Shown piece by piece: positions 26,004-34,964 of a stretch of 64,000 nucleotides of DNA (the stretch's first letter is position 1; the number at the start of each line of letters is the position of its first letter). Made by a program: the position numbers and the translations under genes. The notes under the pieces were generated by a model. That model saw only the letters and a list, made by a program, of their open reading frames with translations, was not told where the DNA came from and searched no databases. This DNA comes from Paenibacillus camelliae (GTDB lineage: Bacteria; Bacillota; Bacilli; Paenibacillales; Paenibacillaceae): assembly GCF_023715345.1 (NCBI RefSeq), contig NZ_JAMBNY010000003.1, forward strand, positions 186,001 to 250,000, written 5' to 3'.

Positions 26004-26366
26004 TTACTCATTTAGAATATTCTCTTCTAGTACTGCAAATTTATCGCCGTAAACCTTAATAATATGTTTTTCTCCCCAAGCACAAAGTGAATCTAATATT
26101 TCTTTTAGACTCCAGCCATACTCACTTAACTCGTACTCCACCTTTGGAGGAACTTGGTTATAGATGATTCGTTTGATCACGCCATCGTCTTCTAATTCGC
26201 GCAGCTGTTGGGTGAGCATCTTCTGCGTAATGTTGGGCATAAGACGCTTTAGTTCACTTGTTCTTCTCTTTCCATGGGTGAGATGGCATAGGATGACACA
26301 CTTCCACTTTCCGCCGATCACTTCGAGCGTTGCTTCTACCGATATGTTGTATTTTTTCTTCTGCAT
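26004..26366 (-). CDS. ytcD: HxlR family winged-helix regulator (YtcD-like)
   Basis: 120 residues from the ATG at 26366, which has GGAGGG upstream; an in-frame start 24 bases earlier lacks one. The HxlR signature is clear: LEVIGGKWKCVILCHLTHGKRRTSELKRLMPNITQKMLTQQLRELEDDG. One cysteine lies in the first helix region (near residue 24) and another near residue 95, so thiol sensing as in YodB/CatR is possible but unproven. It is divergent from an MFS gene followed by an aldo-keto reductase, exactly the ytcD/ytbD/ytbE order of Bacillus subtilis. Likely represses both itself and ytbDE. Confidence 0.85.
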   Translation of the reverse strand: MQKKKYNISVEATLEVIGGKWKCVILCHLTHGKRRTSELKRLMPNITQKMLTQQLRELEDDGVIKRIIYNQVPPKVEYELSEYGWSLKEILDSLCAWGEKHIIKVYGDKFAVLEENILNE

Positions 26367-26391
26367 TTGAAACCCTCCACTTATAGGCACT

Positions 26392-26445
26392 AAAAAGTAT
26401 CTATATTACTTTTTGGTACTTATATTACAAAAAAGTACGTACTTT
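26392..26445. promoter_or_regulatory. Two dyads in the ytcD-ytbD intergenic region, with ytcD promoter
   Basis: AAAAAGTA (26392-26399) and TACTTTTT (26407-26414) form a perfect 8-base inverted repeat with a 7-base spacer; a second perfect palindrome AAAGTACGTACTTT is at 26432-26445. On the minus strand a -35 TTGTAA and -10 TAATAT (16-base spacer) lie between and across them, so a bound HxlR dimer would block ytcD and probably the divergent ytbD promoter. The shared half-site is AAAGTA. Confidence 0.65.
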
Positions 26446-26562
26446 CCTAATAAACCTCTTTCGTACATAATAGCATTTGCCGGCGGAACATGACAGTAGT
26501 TATCGAGGCTGTCATGGCATTACACTTTACGAACTCACTTCAATACTTTAGGAGGAAAGAAG

Positions 26563-27789
26563 ATGTCTTTGGACAAGAAACGAAGCATTTTTGCCTTACT
26601 GGCATTAGCAGTAAGTGCTTTTGCGATTGGTACAACCGAATTTATAAGTGTTGGACTATTACCTTTAATAGCACAAGACTTACAGGTCTCTATAACAACA
26701 GCCGGCTTAACGGTTTCCTTATATGCACTAGGCGTAACATTTGGGGCTCCAATTCTTACATCGCTAACCTCAACGATGTCCAGAAAGTCGCTATTACTGT
26801 GGATCATGGTTGTTTTTATTGTTGGGAATAGCATCGCTGCATCGGCTACAAGCATTGAGATTTTGCTTGCAGCTCGCATAATTTCTGCCTTTTCCCATGG
26901 TGTTTTCATGTCCATTGGCTCCACTATTGCGGCTAACTTAGTGCAGGAGGATCGAAGAGCCAGTGCGATCTCTATGATGTTTACAGGGCTAACCGTCGCT
27001 ACCGTAACCGGAGTTCCATTTGGAACATTTATTGGTCAGCAATTAGGCTGGAGAATTGCTTTTGTCGTTATTGTAGCAATTGGCCTTATCGCATTGCTGG
27101 CAAACAGCATACTCGTTCCATCGAATCTACAGAAAGGAAAGCAAACATCCATTAAAGATCAGCTTAAGCTAATTACGAATGTCCGATTATTGCTTGTCTT
27201 TATCATTACTGCACTAGGCTACGGGGGAACATTTGTCGTTTTTACTTATCTATCCCCTTTGCTGCAATCCGTTACCGGCTTACATGAAGATCACATCACA
27301 CTCATCCTGCTTATCTATGGCATTGCTATTGCATTAGGAAATATGGTCGGTGGTAAATTATCGAACCGTAATCCAGCGAAGGCACTATATTACATGTTTA
27401 TCGTTCAAGCCATCATTCTGTTTATGATGTTCTTTACACTGCCTTTTAAGGTTGCGGGATTAATTAGCGTTGGCTTAATGGGGCTGATGGCTTTTATGAA
27501 CGTTTCAGGCTTACAAATTTATGTTGTCCTATTAGCAGAGCGGTTCGTCCCCTCTGCGGTAGATGTAGCTTCTGCGATGAACATCGCAGCATTTAACGCC
27601 GGAATTGCTCTTGGTTCTTTCCTAGGCAGTGTCGTGACTGACTCCATTGGTCTGATTCACACCACTTGGATAGGGTCACTCATGGTTCTCAGCGCTGTGC
27701 TGCTAACGGGATGGTCTCGTTTGCTTGAACGAAAAGACCAGAAGGCTGAAGCAGGTGAAGCCAATATGAGCTCAAGCCTGACATTGTAA
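26563..27789 (+). CDS. ytbD: MFS transporter (YtbD-like, DHA1 family)
   Basis: 408 residues, twelve membrane segments, ATG at 26563 with AGGAGGAAAG upstream. N-terminus AFAIGTTEFISVGLLPLIAQDL is typical of the AraJ/YtbD/YdhP group of DHA1 exporters, followed by RIISAFSHGVFMSIGSTIA. In B. subtilis ytbD is next to ytbE and the HxlR gene ytcD, as here. Probable efflux of a drug or reactive metabolite. Separated from the aldo-keto reductase by 85 bases, same strand. Confidence 0.88.
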   Translation: MSLDKKRSIFALLALAVSAFAIGTTEFISVGLLPLIAQDLQVSITTAGLTVSLYALGVTFGAPILTSLTSTMSRKSLLLWIMVVFIVGNSIAASATSIEILLAARIISAFSHGVFMSIGSTIAANLVQEDRRASAISMMFTGLTVATVTGVPFGTFIGQQLGWRIAFVVIVAIGLIALLANSILVPSNLQKGKQTSIKDQLKLITNVRLLLVFIITALGYGGTFVVFTYLSPLLQSVTGLHEDHITLILLIYGIAIALGNMVGGKLSNRNPAKALYYMFIVQAIILFMMFFTLPFKVAGLISVGLMGLMAFMNVSGLQIYVVLLAERFVPSAVDVASAMNIAAFNAGIALGSFLGSVVTDSIGLIHTTWIGSLMVLSAVLLTGWSRLLERKDQKAEAGEANMSSSLTL

Positions 27790-27874
27790 GGGGGGATGTG
27801 GTGGACATATCATATCAACTACAGTAACTACAGCTTGCTTATAACATTCACATAAAAACGGAGGTTTATATTCT

Positions 27875-28717
27875 ATGATTAATCATTTACGTGCAACAGC
27901 AACATTAACAAACGGTGTTCAGATGCCTTGGCTAGGCATTGGTGTATTCAAAGTCGAGGAAGGTCCCGAGCTTGTTCAAGCGGTGAAGTTTGCAATTAAG
28001 CATGGTTATCGCAGCATCGATACAGCTTCTATTTACGGTAACGAGGAAGGTGTAGGCCAAGCCATTCGTGAAGCTCTCGAAGAAACTCGCCTGACTAGAG
28101 AGGATTTGTTTATTACCTCTAAAGTTTGGAACGCTGATTTAGGCTATGATTCAACCATTGCTGCCTATGAGACGAGCTTACAGAAGCTTGGGCTTGATTA
28201 TTTAGATCTATATTTGATTCATTGGCCTGTCGAAGGGAAGTATAAGGAAGCTTGGCGTGCATTAGAAACCCTTTATAAGGAAGGAAAGGTTAGAGCTATT
28301 GGTGTAAGTAACTTCCAAGTCCATCATCTAACAGATGTCATGAAGGACGCAGAGATTGTGCCTATGATCAATCAAGTGGAGTACCACCCGCGACTTACTC
28401 AGAAGGAGCTGCAAGCTTTTTGCATGGAGCATAATATTCAGTTAGAGGCTTGGTCTCCATTGATGCAAGGTCAACTATTAGATAACCCCGTGCTTCAGGA
28501 AATTGCAGCTTCGTATCATAAAACCGTTGCTCAAATTATTATTCGATGGGATTTACAAAACGGAGTAATCACAATACCTAAATCAACAAAAGAGCACCGT
28601 ATTGTCGAGAACTCATCGGTATTTGATTTCGAGTTAACGAAAGAAGATATGGCTCGCATTGATCAGCTGAATGAAAATCATCGTGTTGGTCCTGACCCTG
28701 ATCATATCGACTTTTAA
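27875..28717 (+). CDS. ytbE: Aldo/keto reductase (YtbE-like)
   Basis: 280 residues, the AKR5-type length. All four catalytic residues are present: Asp and Tyr in RSIDTASIYGNE (about 49 and 54), Lys in FITSKVW (about 83) and His in LIHWP (about 116). The C-terminal IPKSTKEHRI motif binds the NADPH phosphate. RBS GGAGG upstream. Second gene after the MFS transporter and probably under YtcD control; likely detoxifies carbonyl compounds such as methylglyoxal or quinone-derived aldehydes, by analogy with YtbE. Confidence 0.92.
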   Translation: MINHLRATATLTNGVQMPWLGIGVFKVEEGPELVQAVKFAIKHGYRSIDTASIYGNEEGVGQAIREALEETRLTREDLFITSKVWNADLGYDSTIAAYETSLQKLGLDYLDLYLIHWPVEGKYKEAWRALETLYKEGKVRAIGVSNFQVHHLTDVMKDAEIVPMINQVEYHPRLTQKELQAFCMEHNIQLEAWSPLMQGQLLDNPVLQEIAASYHKTVAQIIIRWDLQNGVITIPKSTKEHRIVENSSVFDFELTKEDMARIDQLNENHRVGPDPDHIDF

Positions 28718-28723
28718 ATCAAT

Positions 28724-28760
28724 AGAACGGACGCTATGTATAGATAGCGTCCGTTCTTTC
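28724..28760 (+). terminator. Terminator of ytbDE
   Basis: AGAACGGACGCTAT (28724-28737) and ATAGCGTCCGTTCT (28744-28757) with a 6-base loop, followed by TTTC. Confidence 0.85.
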
Positions 28761-28805
28761 ATGCTGCGAACAAGCTCAGCACGCAGCTCGCTCTGCAATT
28801 ACTGC

Positions 28806-29468
28806 TTAGCGACGATTAGCTTTGATGATGTCGTAATATTGCGTATCACCTAGCCCGTAATGTCGGAATTCGGCCATGAGCTTTATGACTAGCTCTTGTT
28901 CTGATAAATGAGGATTACTTTCAATCATACGAATAATCTCGCTATCCTCATGCAAATACTTTAGATATAATTCAATTCCATCTTTGATCGTATGAGGAAG
29001 TGTAGTGATACTATTAGGCATCGCTTTATGAATCAGCACCTGCTCATAGATCGACCGATATCCGTCCGCACGTAAAGTGTAGCCTTCCATACGTTCATGC
29101 TGATCATCGACAATATGCAGTTCAATCGAACCACTATATCGGTCTTGCTCTAGCCAAGCAAGAATCGTAACGATATTGATCTGGCAAAACATATCCTCAT
29201 CAAACCATAATGCGATATGATGAAAGCTTTTATTGAATAGAGGCTTCAATGGCTTTAATGTGATCTCAGCATACTGCTTGGGCGTTACGCCATGAACCTT
29301 TGCTCGACAATGAACAAAAGCATCCGAAAATATATCAAAGCAGGTCTCCCCATAACACATCGCCTCGTTAAAAGGAATCATTCGCTCGCCATTAAGAAAA
29401 TTTTCTGCCTTATATTTATGATACATCGCTTGGCCGTTCAATACATGCAGTGTTCGATTATCAGACAT
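28806..29468 (-). CDS. DUF1835 domain-containing protein
   Basis: 220 residues. The N-terminal half matches the DUF1835 family: LHVLNGQAMYHKYK, MIPFNEAMCYGE, and LWFDEDMFCQINIVTILAWLEQ. The C-terminal half is helical, ending with a DUF3658-like tail. Some databases label relatives AraC-type regulators, but no DNA-binding motif is visible here and I do not use that name. It lies 77 bases after the solute-binding-protein gene and could be the last gene of that unit. Function unknown. Confidence 0.75.
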   Translation of the reverse strand: MSDNRTLHVLNGQAMYHKYKAENFLNGERMIPFNEAMCYGETCFDIFSDAFVHCRAKVHGVTPKQYAEITLKPLKPLFNKSFHHIALWFDEDMFCQINIVTILAWLEQDRYSGSIELHIVDDQHERMEGYTLRADGYRSIYEQVLIHKAMPNSITTLPHTIKDGIELYLKYLHEDSEIIRMIESNPHLSEQELVIKLMAEFRHYGLGDTQYYDIIKANRR

Positions 29469-29545
29469 ATAGACTCCTTTTTAGAGCTACTCAATACTCA
29501 TCTCATCTCTCATCATCCTGTCTAGAAATGAATGTAAGCAAGAAA

Positions 29546-30853
29546 TTATTGGAGATCGCGCTGAATATATAATTGCAGCTGCTCTTGTGCAACGGAGGTA
29601 ATATCCATAACATCCTGAGTTGCCGCATTGAGTGTATCTTCCGTCGTGTATTGACTTTGTCTGGATTGCTCTACAGATGAATACCATACCTCGAAAAGAC
29701 GGGAATCAAGCGGAGTTGGAACTGCACTCGATCTATTCCCTCTAAGGATATCCAAGTATAAGCTGCCGCTATCCTGTCCTCCAAGAAATTCGTTAGCGGG
29801 AGCTGTCTCCATCCAATTAAACACCGTTGAGGTGTTCATAACATGTTCAAGGAACTTCTCAGCCTCTGCTTTATGCTTACTATGCTCGGTTATCGCGATA
29901 GATAAGCTTGTGTTAACGTCCACGGCTTCGATACCGAGTGGCAGCCTTGTCACCCGCCACTTGCCTGCTTGATCAGGCGCCCATTCTTCAATCGAGTTTT
30001 CTCCGAACGATTGCATATAAACGGCTACTAGCTCGTTGTTACGTAGCATCTCCTGTCCGTTTGTACTCCAAACCGATATATTAGCTGCATGATCGATTAG
30101 CTTCAAGGTTGTGTCGATCACTTGCATATACTGATCCGAGTCGCGTTCATATTCAATATCTCGATTAAAGAAAAACTGTCCGTAATTTAACAATGTAATG
30201 AGATCATTTTCCCATTGAAGAAGCCATTGTTTATCCTGCTGCAGATCAGAGACAAGCTGCAGCAAATGCTTAGGCTCACGTAAATATGCCGCTAATGCAT
30301 CGGGGTCAGCAGGATAACCTTTTTCTTCTAGTATATCGTAGCGATAATAGAACACGTAGGGATAAGCTTCAAACGGCAAGGCAATTGTGTGCTCTCCATC
30401 AAGCGACTGGTGAATATCCCACAGATGCTCACCCATCATTTTGCGATAGCGGTCAAGAGGGAGATGGCTCTGCGATAAATCCGCGATTAAATCTACCGAG
30501 TTTATCGATCCAAGCATCGCTTGTGGAAGCAGCATAATATCAGGTGCTGTGCCTTCTGCCAGTGCGTTCAGATAACGCTCAGATAGTCTTGGTTCACCTT
30601 GTAAGCTCGTAAATTGTATGCGAATGTTCGGATTGGCCTCCTGGAAGCTTTGGATCTCGTAATCCAGTATAGGCTTTGGCGACCAAATCGTTAATACAAC
30701 TTCTTGTTCAGCATTCTCTGTTACCCATTCTTCGTCTTGCAGATGTACTTCACCAGACTCATTGCTTTTTGCATAGCTCACATAGATATAAGTCGAAAGC
30801 AAGAGCATGAAACCCAGCAGGAGGTTAAAGGCAAACAGTAATTTGGGTTTCAT
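29546..30853 (-). CDS. Membrane-anchored extracellular solute-binding protein (family 1)
   Basis: 435 residues. A single N-terminal hydrophobic segment (about 5-27) is not followed by a lipobox cysteine, so the protein is probably anchored by an uncleaved signal. From residue 45 the sequence has the family-1 sugar-binding-protein pattern: VVLTIWSPKPILDYEIQSF, NPNIRIQF, APDIMLLPQA, ALPFEAYPYVFYYRYDIL. No ABC permease or ATPase gene is nearby. Instead the ATG follows the stop of a diguanylate cyclase after 2 bases, with the ribosome site GGAGGGG inside that gene. The likely role is ligand sensing for the cyclase rather than transport. Confidence 0.85.
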   Translation of the reverse strand: MKPKLLFAFNLLLGFMLLLSTYIYVSYAKSNESGEVHLQDEEWVTENAEQEVVLTIWSPKPILDYEIQSFQEANPNIRIQFTSLQGEPRLSERYLNALAEGTAPDIMLLPQAMLGSINSVDLIADLSQSHLPLDRYRKMMGEHLWDIHQSLDGEHTIALPFEAYPYVFYYRYDILEEKGYPADPDALAAYLREPKHLLQLVSDLQQDKQWLLQWENDLITLLNYGQFFFNRDIEYERDSDQYMQVIDTTLKLIDHAANISVWSTNGQEMLRNNELVAVYMQSFGENSIEEWAPDQAGKWRVTRLPLGIEAVDVNTSLSIAITEHSKHKAEAEKFLEHVMNTSTVFNWMETAPANEFLGGQDSGSLYLDILRGNRSSAVPTPLDSRLFEVWYSSVEQSRQSQYTTEDTLNAATQDVMDITSVAQEQLQLYIQRDLQ

Positions 30854-30855
30854 TA

Positions 30856-32685
30856 TTACGCCCCTCCTTTCGGAAAATTCATCGTTGCGCCTGTGCTCAG
30901 CTTGACACGATTTCGCCCGCTTACTTTGGCTTGATACATCGCGTGGTCACTGCTGCGCAGCAGAATTTGAGCATCTTGACCGTGATCAGGATAGATAGAT
31001 ATACCAGCACTTAGCTCGATTTGAATGCGTTGATCATGGTACATAATGACGTCGTTTATTAGGCTTGCTTGAATATCTTGCGCCCACTGTACTAAGTCAC
31101 GAGGAAAAGGCTCACGCAGCACCACGACAAATTCATCTCCTGACAAGCGGAAGGCCTTGGTCTGAGCTGTGTTGTATTCCTTTAAGCGTGCCCCTACTTC
31201 CTTTATCACAGCATCTCCAGCCTCGTGTCCATAGTTGTCATTGATCGATTTGAATCGATCGAGATCGATGAATAAACACGCAATTTTCGTATGATCCTTC
31301 TTCGCTTCTTCGATAAGTGAAGGAAGATACAACCCGAAGGAATAGCGATTGCCTAGACCGGTTAACGTATCGTAGTGGGCCATAACGCGCAGCTTGTCTT
31401 CTCTTTTATTAACCTCGCAGAACATGCTGGCTAATTCCTTGGACATATCTTCAAAGTTATTTTTTAATATATTGACTTCATGCAATGGGCTTTCTTCCCA
31501 TGTAATGGTCTCGCGCAGTCGAATTCTTCGAGGAAGACCCGTCGTAAAGCTCCCAAGCTGAGTGATCGACCTCGATAATTGGTTCATAACCCGATAAGCA
31601 ACGAATGCTGCGATTAAGGTGGACATGCCGACGAGCAGCACGCTTATGACATACAGATTGAACATATTGTGTTGAAATCCTATAGCTGGTTGCTTAACAA
31701 CGAGCGTATAGGGAACACGATCAAAGTGATACACCGAGACAAACTCACTTTTAGCCCATCTGTACACTTTATTGTACGAAGGAATCTCCTCTGGCTGCCA
31801 CAAATATAATGAATCCGTGACTTGCTTAACAATCCCACCAGCACTCCATTCATAAGCGAAGTTGTCAGCTATCGCGGGTTCTAGCGTAGTGACCACGTTC
31901 TGATTGTCATCGATGAGCGTTATCTGCACATCTGTACCTGTCGTAATGTTAGAGAACATATGCTGCAGCGATGCTTTCTGCACCGTCGACCTTACTTTAA
32001 GATCTCGAAGCTCTGTCTCTGTCAGATGATTCAATCTCTCATTGACATGGCTGTATATCGTGTCGAGCCTGGATGAAATCTCAGACAAGCTCCGCTGATA
32101 AGTAAAATATCCACTGACAAGCAGATAGATTAATGTCGGAACAATTAACAGCACCATGCAAAGATGAAAGGTAATTTGACCAATGCGCCATTTCTTCCTC
32201 GTTTTCGATGCCCCTACTGGCAAATATTCGGCAGTCAGTTTGCCAAAGAATATATTAATTAACCCATTAGCTACGGAGAACAGGAAATATGTAATCCCAT
32301 TGGAATCTGACCAATCCGTTAACCATCGATAAGCTGGGTAGAATAATAATAATCCAAGCGTCAGCCAATAGATAGCGTCCCACAATACTGCAGATCGTTT
32401 ACTTCTCCTAGCAATCCAGCCGACTAATAATATCTCGAGCGGATATAACGCAAGCAGAGGCGATTGATTCCATATAAATATGCCACAAGCGGCAGCAAAA
32501 ATAATAAGTAACAACGCATAGTTTAGTGAATAGCGGAAATAAACAAACCATGCAATAGCAGTAAATAGATACAGCTCAATTCCGTATAGGAATGGGATGG
32601 GATAGTTCACAAAAAACAGCATCAATATCAACGTGAAAGCGGTTACGGTTAAAGAGGATCTGTTCAAATTATGCCTATTACTCAA
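30856..32685 (-). CDS. Membrane diguanylate cyclase with extracellular sensor (SGDEF)
   Basis: 609 residues, TTG start with GGGAGG 9 bases upstream. Five to six N-terminal membrane segments (1-165), another at about 175-195, an extracellular region (about 200-335), a membrane segment (about 340-362), a HAMP-like linker, then the GGDEF domain from about 440. The metal-binding DLDRFKSIND is intact; the signature reads SGDEF at 515-519, with Ser for the first Gly, a substitution tolerated in some active cyclases. No RxxD inhibitory site precedes it. Translationally coupled to the solute-binding protein. Confidence 0.9.
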   Translation of the reverse strand: MSNRHNLNRSSLTVTAFTLILMLFFVNYPIPFLYGIELYLFTAIAWFVYFRYSLNYALLLIIFAAACGIFIWNQSPLLALYPLEILLVGWIARRSKRSAVLWDAIYWLTLGLLLFYPAYRWLTDWSDSNGITYFLFSVANGLINIFFGKLTAEYLPVGASKTRKKWRIGQITFHLCMVLLIVPTLIYLLVSGYFTYQRSLSEISSRLDTIYSHVNERLNHLTETELRDLKVRSTVQKASLQHMFSNITTGTDVQITLIDDNQNVVTTLEPAIADNFAYEWSAGGIVKQVTDSLYLWQPEEIPSYNKVYRWAKSEFVSVYHFDRVPYTLVVKQPAIGFQHNMFNLYVISVLLVGMSTLIAAFVAYRVMNQLSRSITQLGSFTTGLPRRIRLRETITWEESPLHEVNILKNNFEDMSKELASMFCEVNKREDKLRVMAHYDTLTGLGNRYSFGLYLPSLIEEAKKDHTKIACLFIDLDRFKSINDNYGHEAGDAVIKEVGARLKEYNTAQTKAFRLSGDEFVVVLREPFPRDLVQWAQDIQASLINDVIMYHDQRIQIELSAGISIYPDHGQDAQILLRSSDHAMYQAKVSGRNRVKLSTGATMNFPKGGA

Positions 32686-32902
32686 TTGGATGACCTCCCA
32701 TCGTACAGTGAAGAAATTCTAGTTGTCGTCATTCCGTAAGCAGTGCAGTTAGTTCTAATCCACCCCTGCTTGAATATGCGAATAAAGTGTTTATTTACTT
32801 CATACTATAGCATGATTTGTCGAGATTTGTTTATCAATCTTAATAATTAAATAGGAGCATATGCCTTGCTTCCTTTTATATAACCAGTTTTTGGAACAGA
32901 TT

Positions 32903-32930
32903 TTAGGCCACCCTTTGCAGGATGGCCTAA
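32903..32930. terminator. Hairpin after the small membrane-protein pair
   Basis: TTAGGCCA (32903-32910) and TGGCCTAA (32923-32930) with inner C/G pairs, 10 bases beyond the stop at 32940; no strong T-run on the minus strand. Confidence 0.45.
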
Positions 32931-32939
32931 GTTGATTCT

Positions 32940-33263
32940 TTATTCACTAAATATATAGATAAGCACACTACTAATAAATATGAGCGCAATGACACCGAGG
33001 AGTACGATGACCCGAGTTCCAATCCGCCACCACCATGGTCTCTTAACGATCCTCTTATTGATGTACTCCATCGCAAGAGCCCCGCCAGCAATAAGAACGA
33101 CTAATCCATTAAAAAAGTATTCTCCTACCGTCTTGGGCCTTTCTGTGAAGGAGGATATGCCCGTCTTATTTCTCATCACTTCATCTCTTGGAAAAACAGC
33201 CATTAGCAGCGCCATGACAATTTGTAGTACAACATACGCAAGCACGATCTCTAGAACAGTCAC
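32940..33263 (-). CDS. Small membrane protein, unknown
   Basis: 107 residues with three hydrophobic segments (about 3-18, 48-64, 80-105). Its ATG overlaps the stop of the upstream membrane-protein gene (ATGA-type overlap), so the two are translationally coupled and probably form a complex or act together. I do not recognise the family; no catalytic motif is visible. Confidence 0.65.
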   Translation of the reverse strand: MTVLEIVLAYVVLQIVMALLMAVFPRDEVMRNKTGISSFTERPKTVGEYFFNGLVVLIAGGALAMEYINKRIVKRPWWWRIGTRVIVLLGVIALIFISSVLIYIFSE

Positions 33264-33718
33264 GAGACTACTTGCTCCTTTCGTTTCTGCCAGAGAAGCG
33301 TGAATAAGATCAGCTCAAAGAGAGCATAAAACACGAACGTCAAGCTTAATGTACTGCCTAATGAATCAAGAAAATGCTCCCACCCTGTTGGATTCATATC
33401 TCGGTATGTCTTTACATAGTCCCCGTATTCCGTATTGTAAGTAAACAAGAAGAACAGGACCGTGGGAATGACCGGTACAAATCTTAACGTCCTGCGAAGC
33501 TTCAAAAAGCTTAGCGATGGATCAACAGCTGTTTTACTCCTCAGCCATGGGCGAAGGATGAAGTATAGTAACGTAACTCCGAGCAGCACAAGGCTCATAA
33601 ACATAAGAAATACGGAGCCAAATATTGCAGCAAGCCCGTCAGACAGGCCTATATTTCTAACAAATGCAGCAGCCAATGCTAGCCATAGGTAAATGACGAA
33701 GTTTCTAGCATAACTCAT
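33260..33718 (-). CDS. Membrane protein, unknown, coupled to the next gene
   Basis: 152 residues from the ATG at 33718 (AAAGGGG upstream; the in-frame ATG at 33745 has none). Four hydrophobic segments: about 5-22, 30-55, 82-95 and 125-145. The two genes overlap by 4 bases. No family assigned. Confidence 0.65.
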   Translation of the reverse strand: MSYARNFVIYLWLALAAAFVRNIGLSDGLAAIFGSVFLMFMSLVLLGVTLLYFILRPWLRSKTAVDPSLSFLKLRRTLRFVPVIPTVLFFLFTYNTEYGDYVKTYRDMNPTGWEHFLDSLGSTLSLTFVFYALFELILFTLLWQKRKEQVVS

Positions 33719-33926
33719 TATGAATTTCCCCTTTCCCCTATGCATCTTGGATTTACATGCCAGTCCATGTGAATCTATGTACTCATGATGTCTATTATAA
33801 CTACCTTACAGGAAGTTTCGAGAGACATCCGAATCATTTTGATGACATAGGTTTATGGGGAAATCGGGTCACTGAGAGCTCATTGCTTCATTACATATGA
33901 CATTGTATCTATTGTGGCTACATCGA

Positions 33927-34919
33927 CTACAGTAATTCCCGTGCTAACAACCTATAAACGTCTAAACGCTTCTCTTGCGTATGAGGAATACTACAAATCA
34001 TTGCTTCATCAAAGCCATAATGAGCTTGCTCCTCTTGTAGCAATGTCGCAATTTCCTTGGCTGAGCCCACTAGATGAATTTTACGATTTTCTTTAATAAT
34101 CATACGATCCATCTCCGTCAATGGATAATCTCGAGCTTCTTCAGGTGTCAAAGTAGCACCAAACTGACCTCTCATAAACAGTAAACGCCATATATCCTGA
34201 GGCTTTGCTTCATACTCCGCTTCTTCCTTTGTTTCTGCTGTAGTCACCATATAAGAAACATTGATTTGCGGTTTCTCCATAAATGCTGAAGGTTGGAAAT
34301 TCTTCTTGTATACCTCTAAAATTTCCTTCGTCATTTCACCATTGAAAAACTGTGCAAATGAGTAGCCTACACCTCTTCTGCCAGCTTGAACAGCACTATT
34401 GCCCGTTGATCCTAGCAGCCAGGCTTCTGGTAATGTGACCTGAGCAGGTGTAGCGATTGATTTTTTATATAAGTCATCCTCGGGTACTTCATCGTTAATC
34501 AGCTGCAATGCTGTATCGAATTTCTCATACATATTATGAAACATCGGTTGGCGTCCTTCAGATAAAGCATAGGTCGAATAATTATCCCCTCCAGGAGCAC
34601 GCCCAACACCAAAATCAATACGCCCTGGTGCGAATGCACTTAATGTTTTAAATACCTCGGCAAGCTTCAATGGGGAATAGTGCATCAGCATGACGCCTCC
34701 GGTTCCGAGCCGAATGTTTTTTGTTTTTGCAGCTAAATAACCTGCAGCTACTTCGGGAGCTGAGCTTGCAAAGGTATTCGTTGCATGATGCTCTGCCATC
34801 CACATACGATGGTAGCCTAACTCATCTCCTAGAACAGCTAATTCTTCAGCCTTTTTCATCGCACCTGCTGCCGTGTTCCCCTTCGTTACAGGGGCTTGGT
34901 CTAATATACTTAGTCTCAT
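33927..34919 (-). CDS. LLM class flavin-dependent oxidoreductase (MsnO8-like)
   Basis: 330 residues. Bacterial-luciferase-like monooxygenase fold: MRLSILDQAPVTKG start, RMWMAEHHATNTFASSAPEV, and SAFAPGRIDFGVGRAPGG are hallmarks of the MsnO8/YvbT group. Uses reduced flavin supplied by another enzyme to oxidise an unknown substrate. It is followed upstream on the same strand by an Rrf2 regulator (45 bases away), so the two probably form one unit. Confidence 0.9.
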   Translation of the reverse strand: MRLSILDQAPVTKGNTAAGAMKKAEELAVLGDELGYHRMWMAEHHATNTFASSAPEVAAGYLAAKTKNIRLGTGGVMLMHYSPLKLAEVFKTLSAFAPGRIDFGVGRAPGGDNYSTYALSEGRQPMFHNMYEKFDTALQLINDEVPEDDLYKKSIATPAQVTLPEAWLLGSTGNSAVQAGRRGVGYSFAQFFNGEMTKEILEVYKKNFQPSAFMEKPQINVSYMVTTAETKEEAEYEAKPQDIWRLLFMRGQFGATLTPEEARDYPLTEMDRMIIKENRKIHLVGSAKEIATLLQEEQAHYGFDEAMICSIPHTQEKRLDVYRLLARELL

Positions 34920-34964
34920 GTATTACATCCTCCCTACACGCTATATATCGTTATCTCATGAATG

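Noticed and set aside
28806-29468. AraC-type transcription factor
   Set aside because: Some relatives carry that label, but the protein matches DUF1835 and shows no helix-turn-helix.
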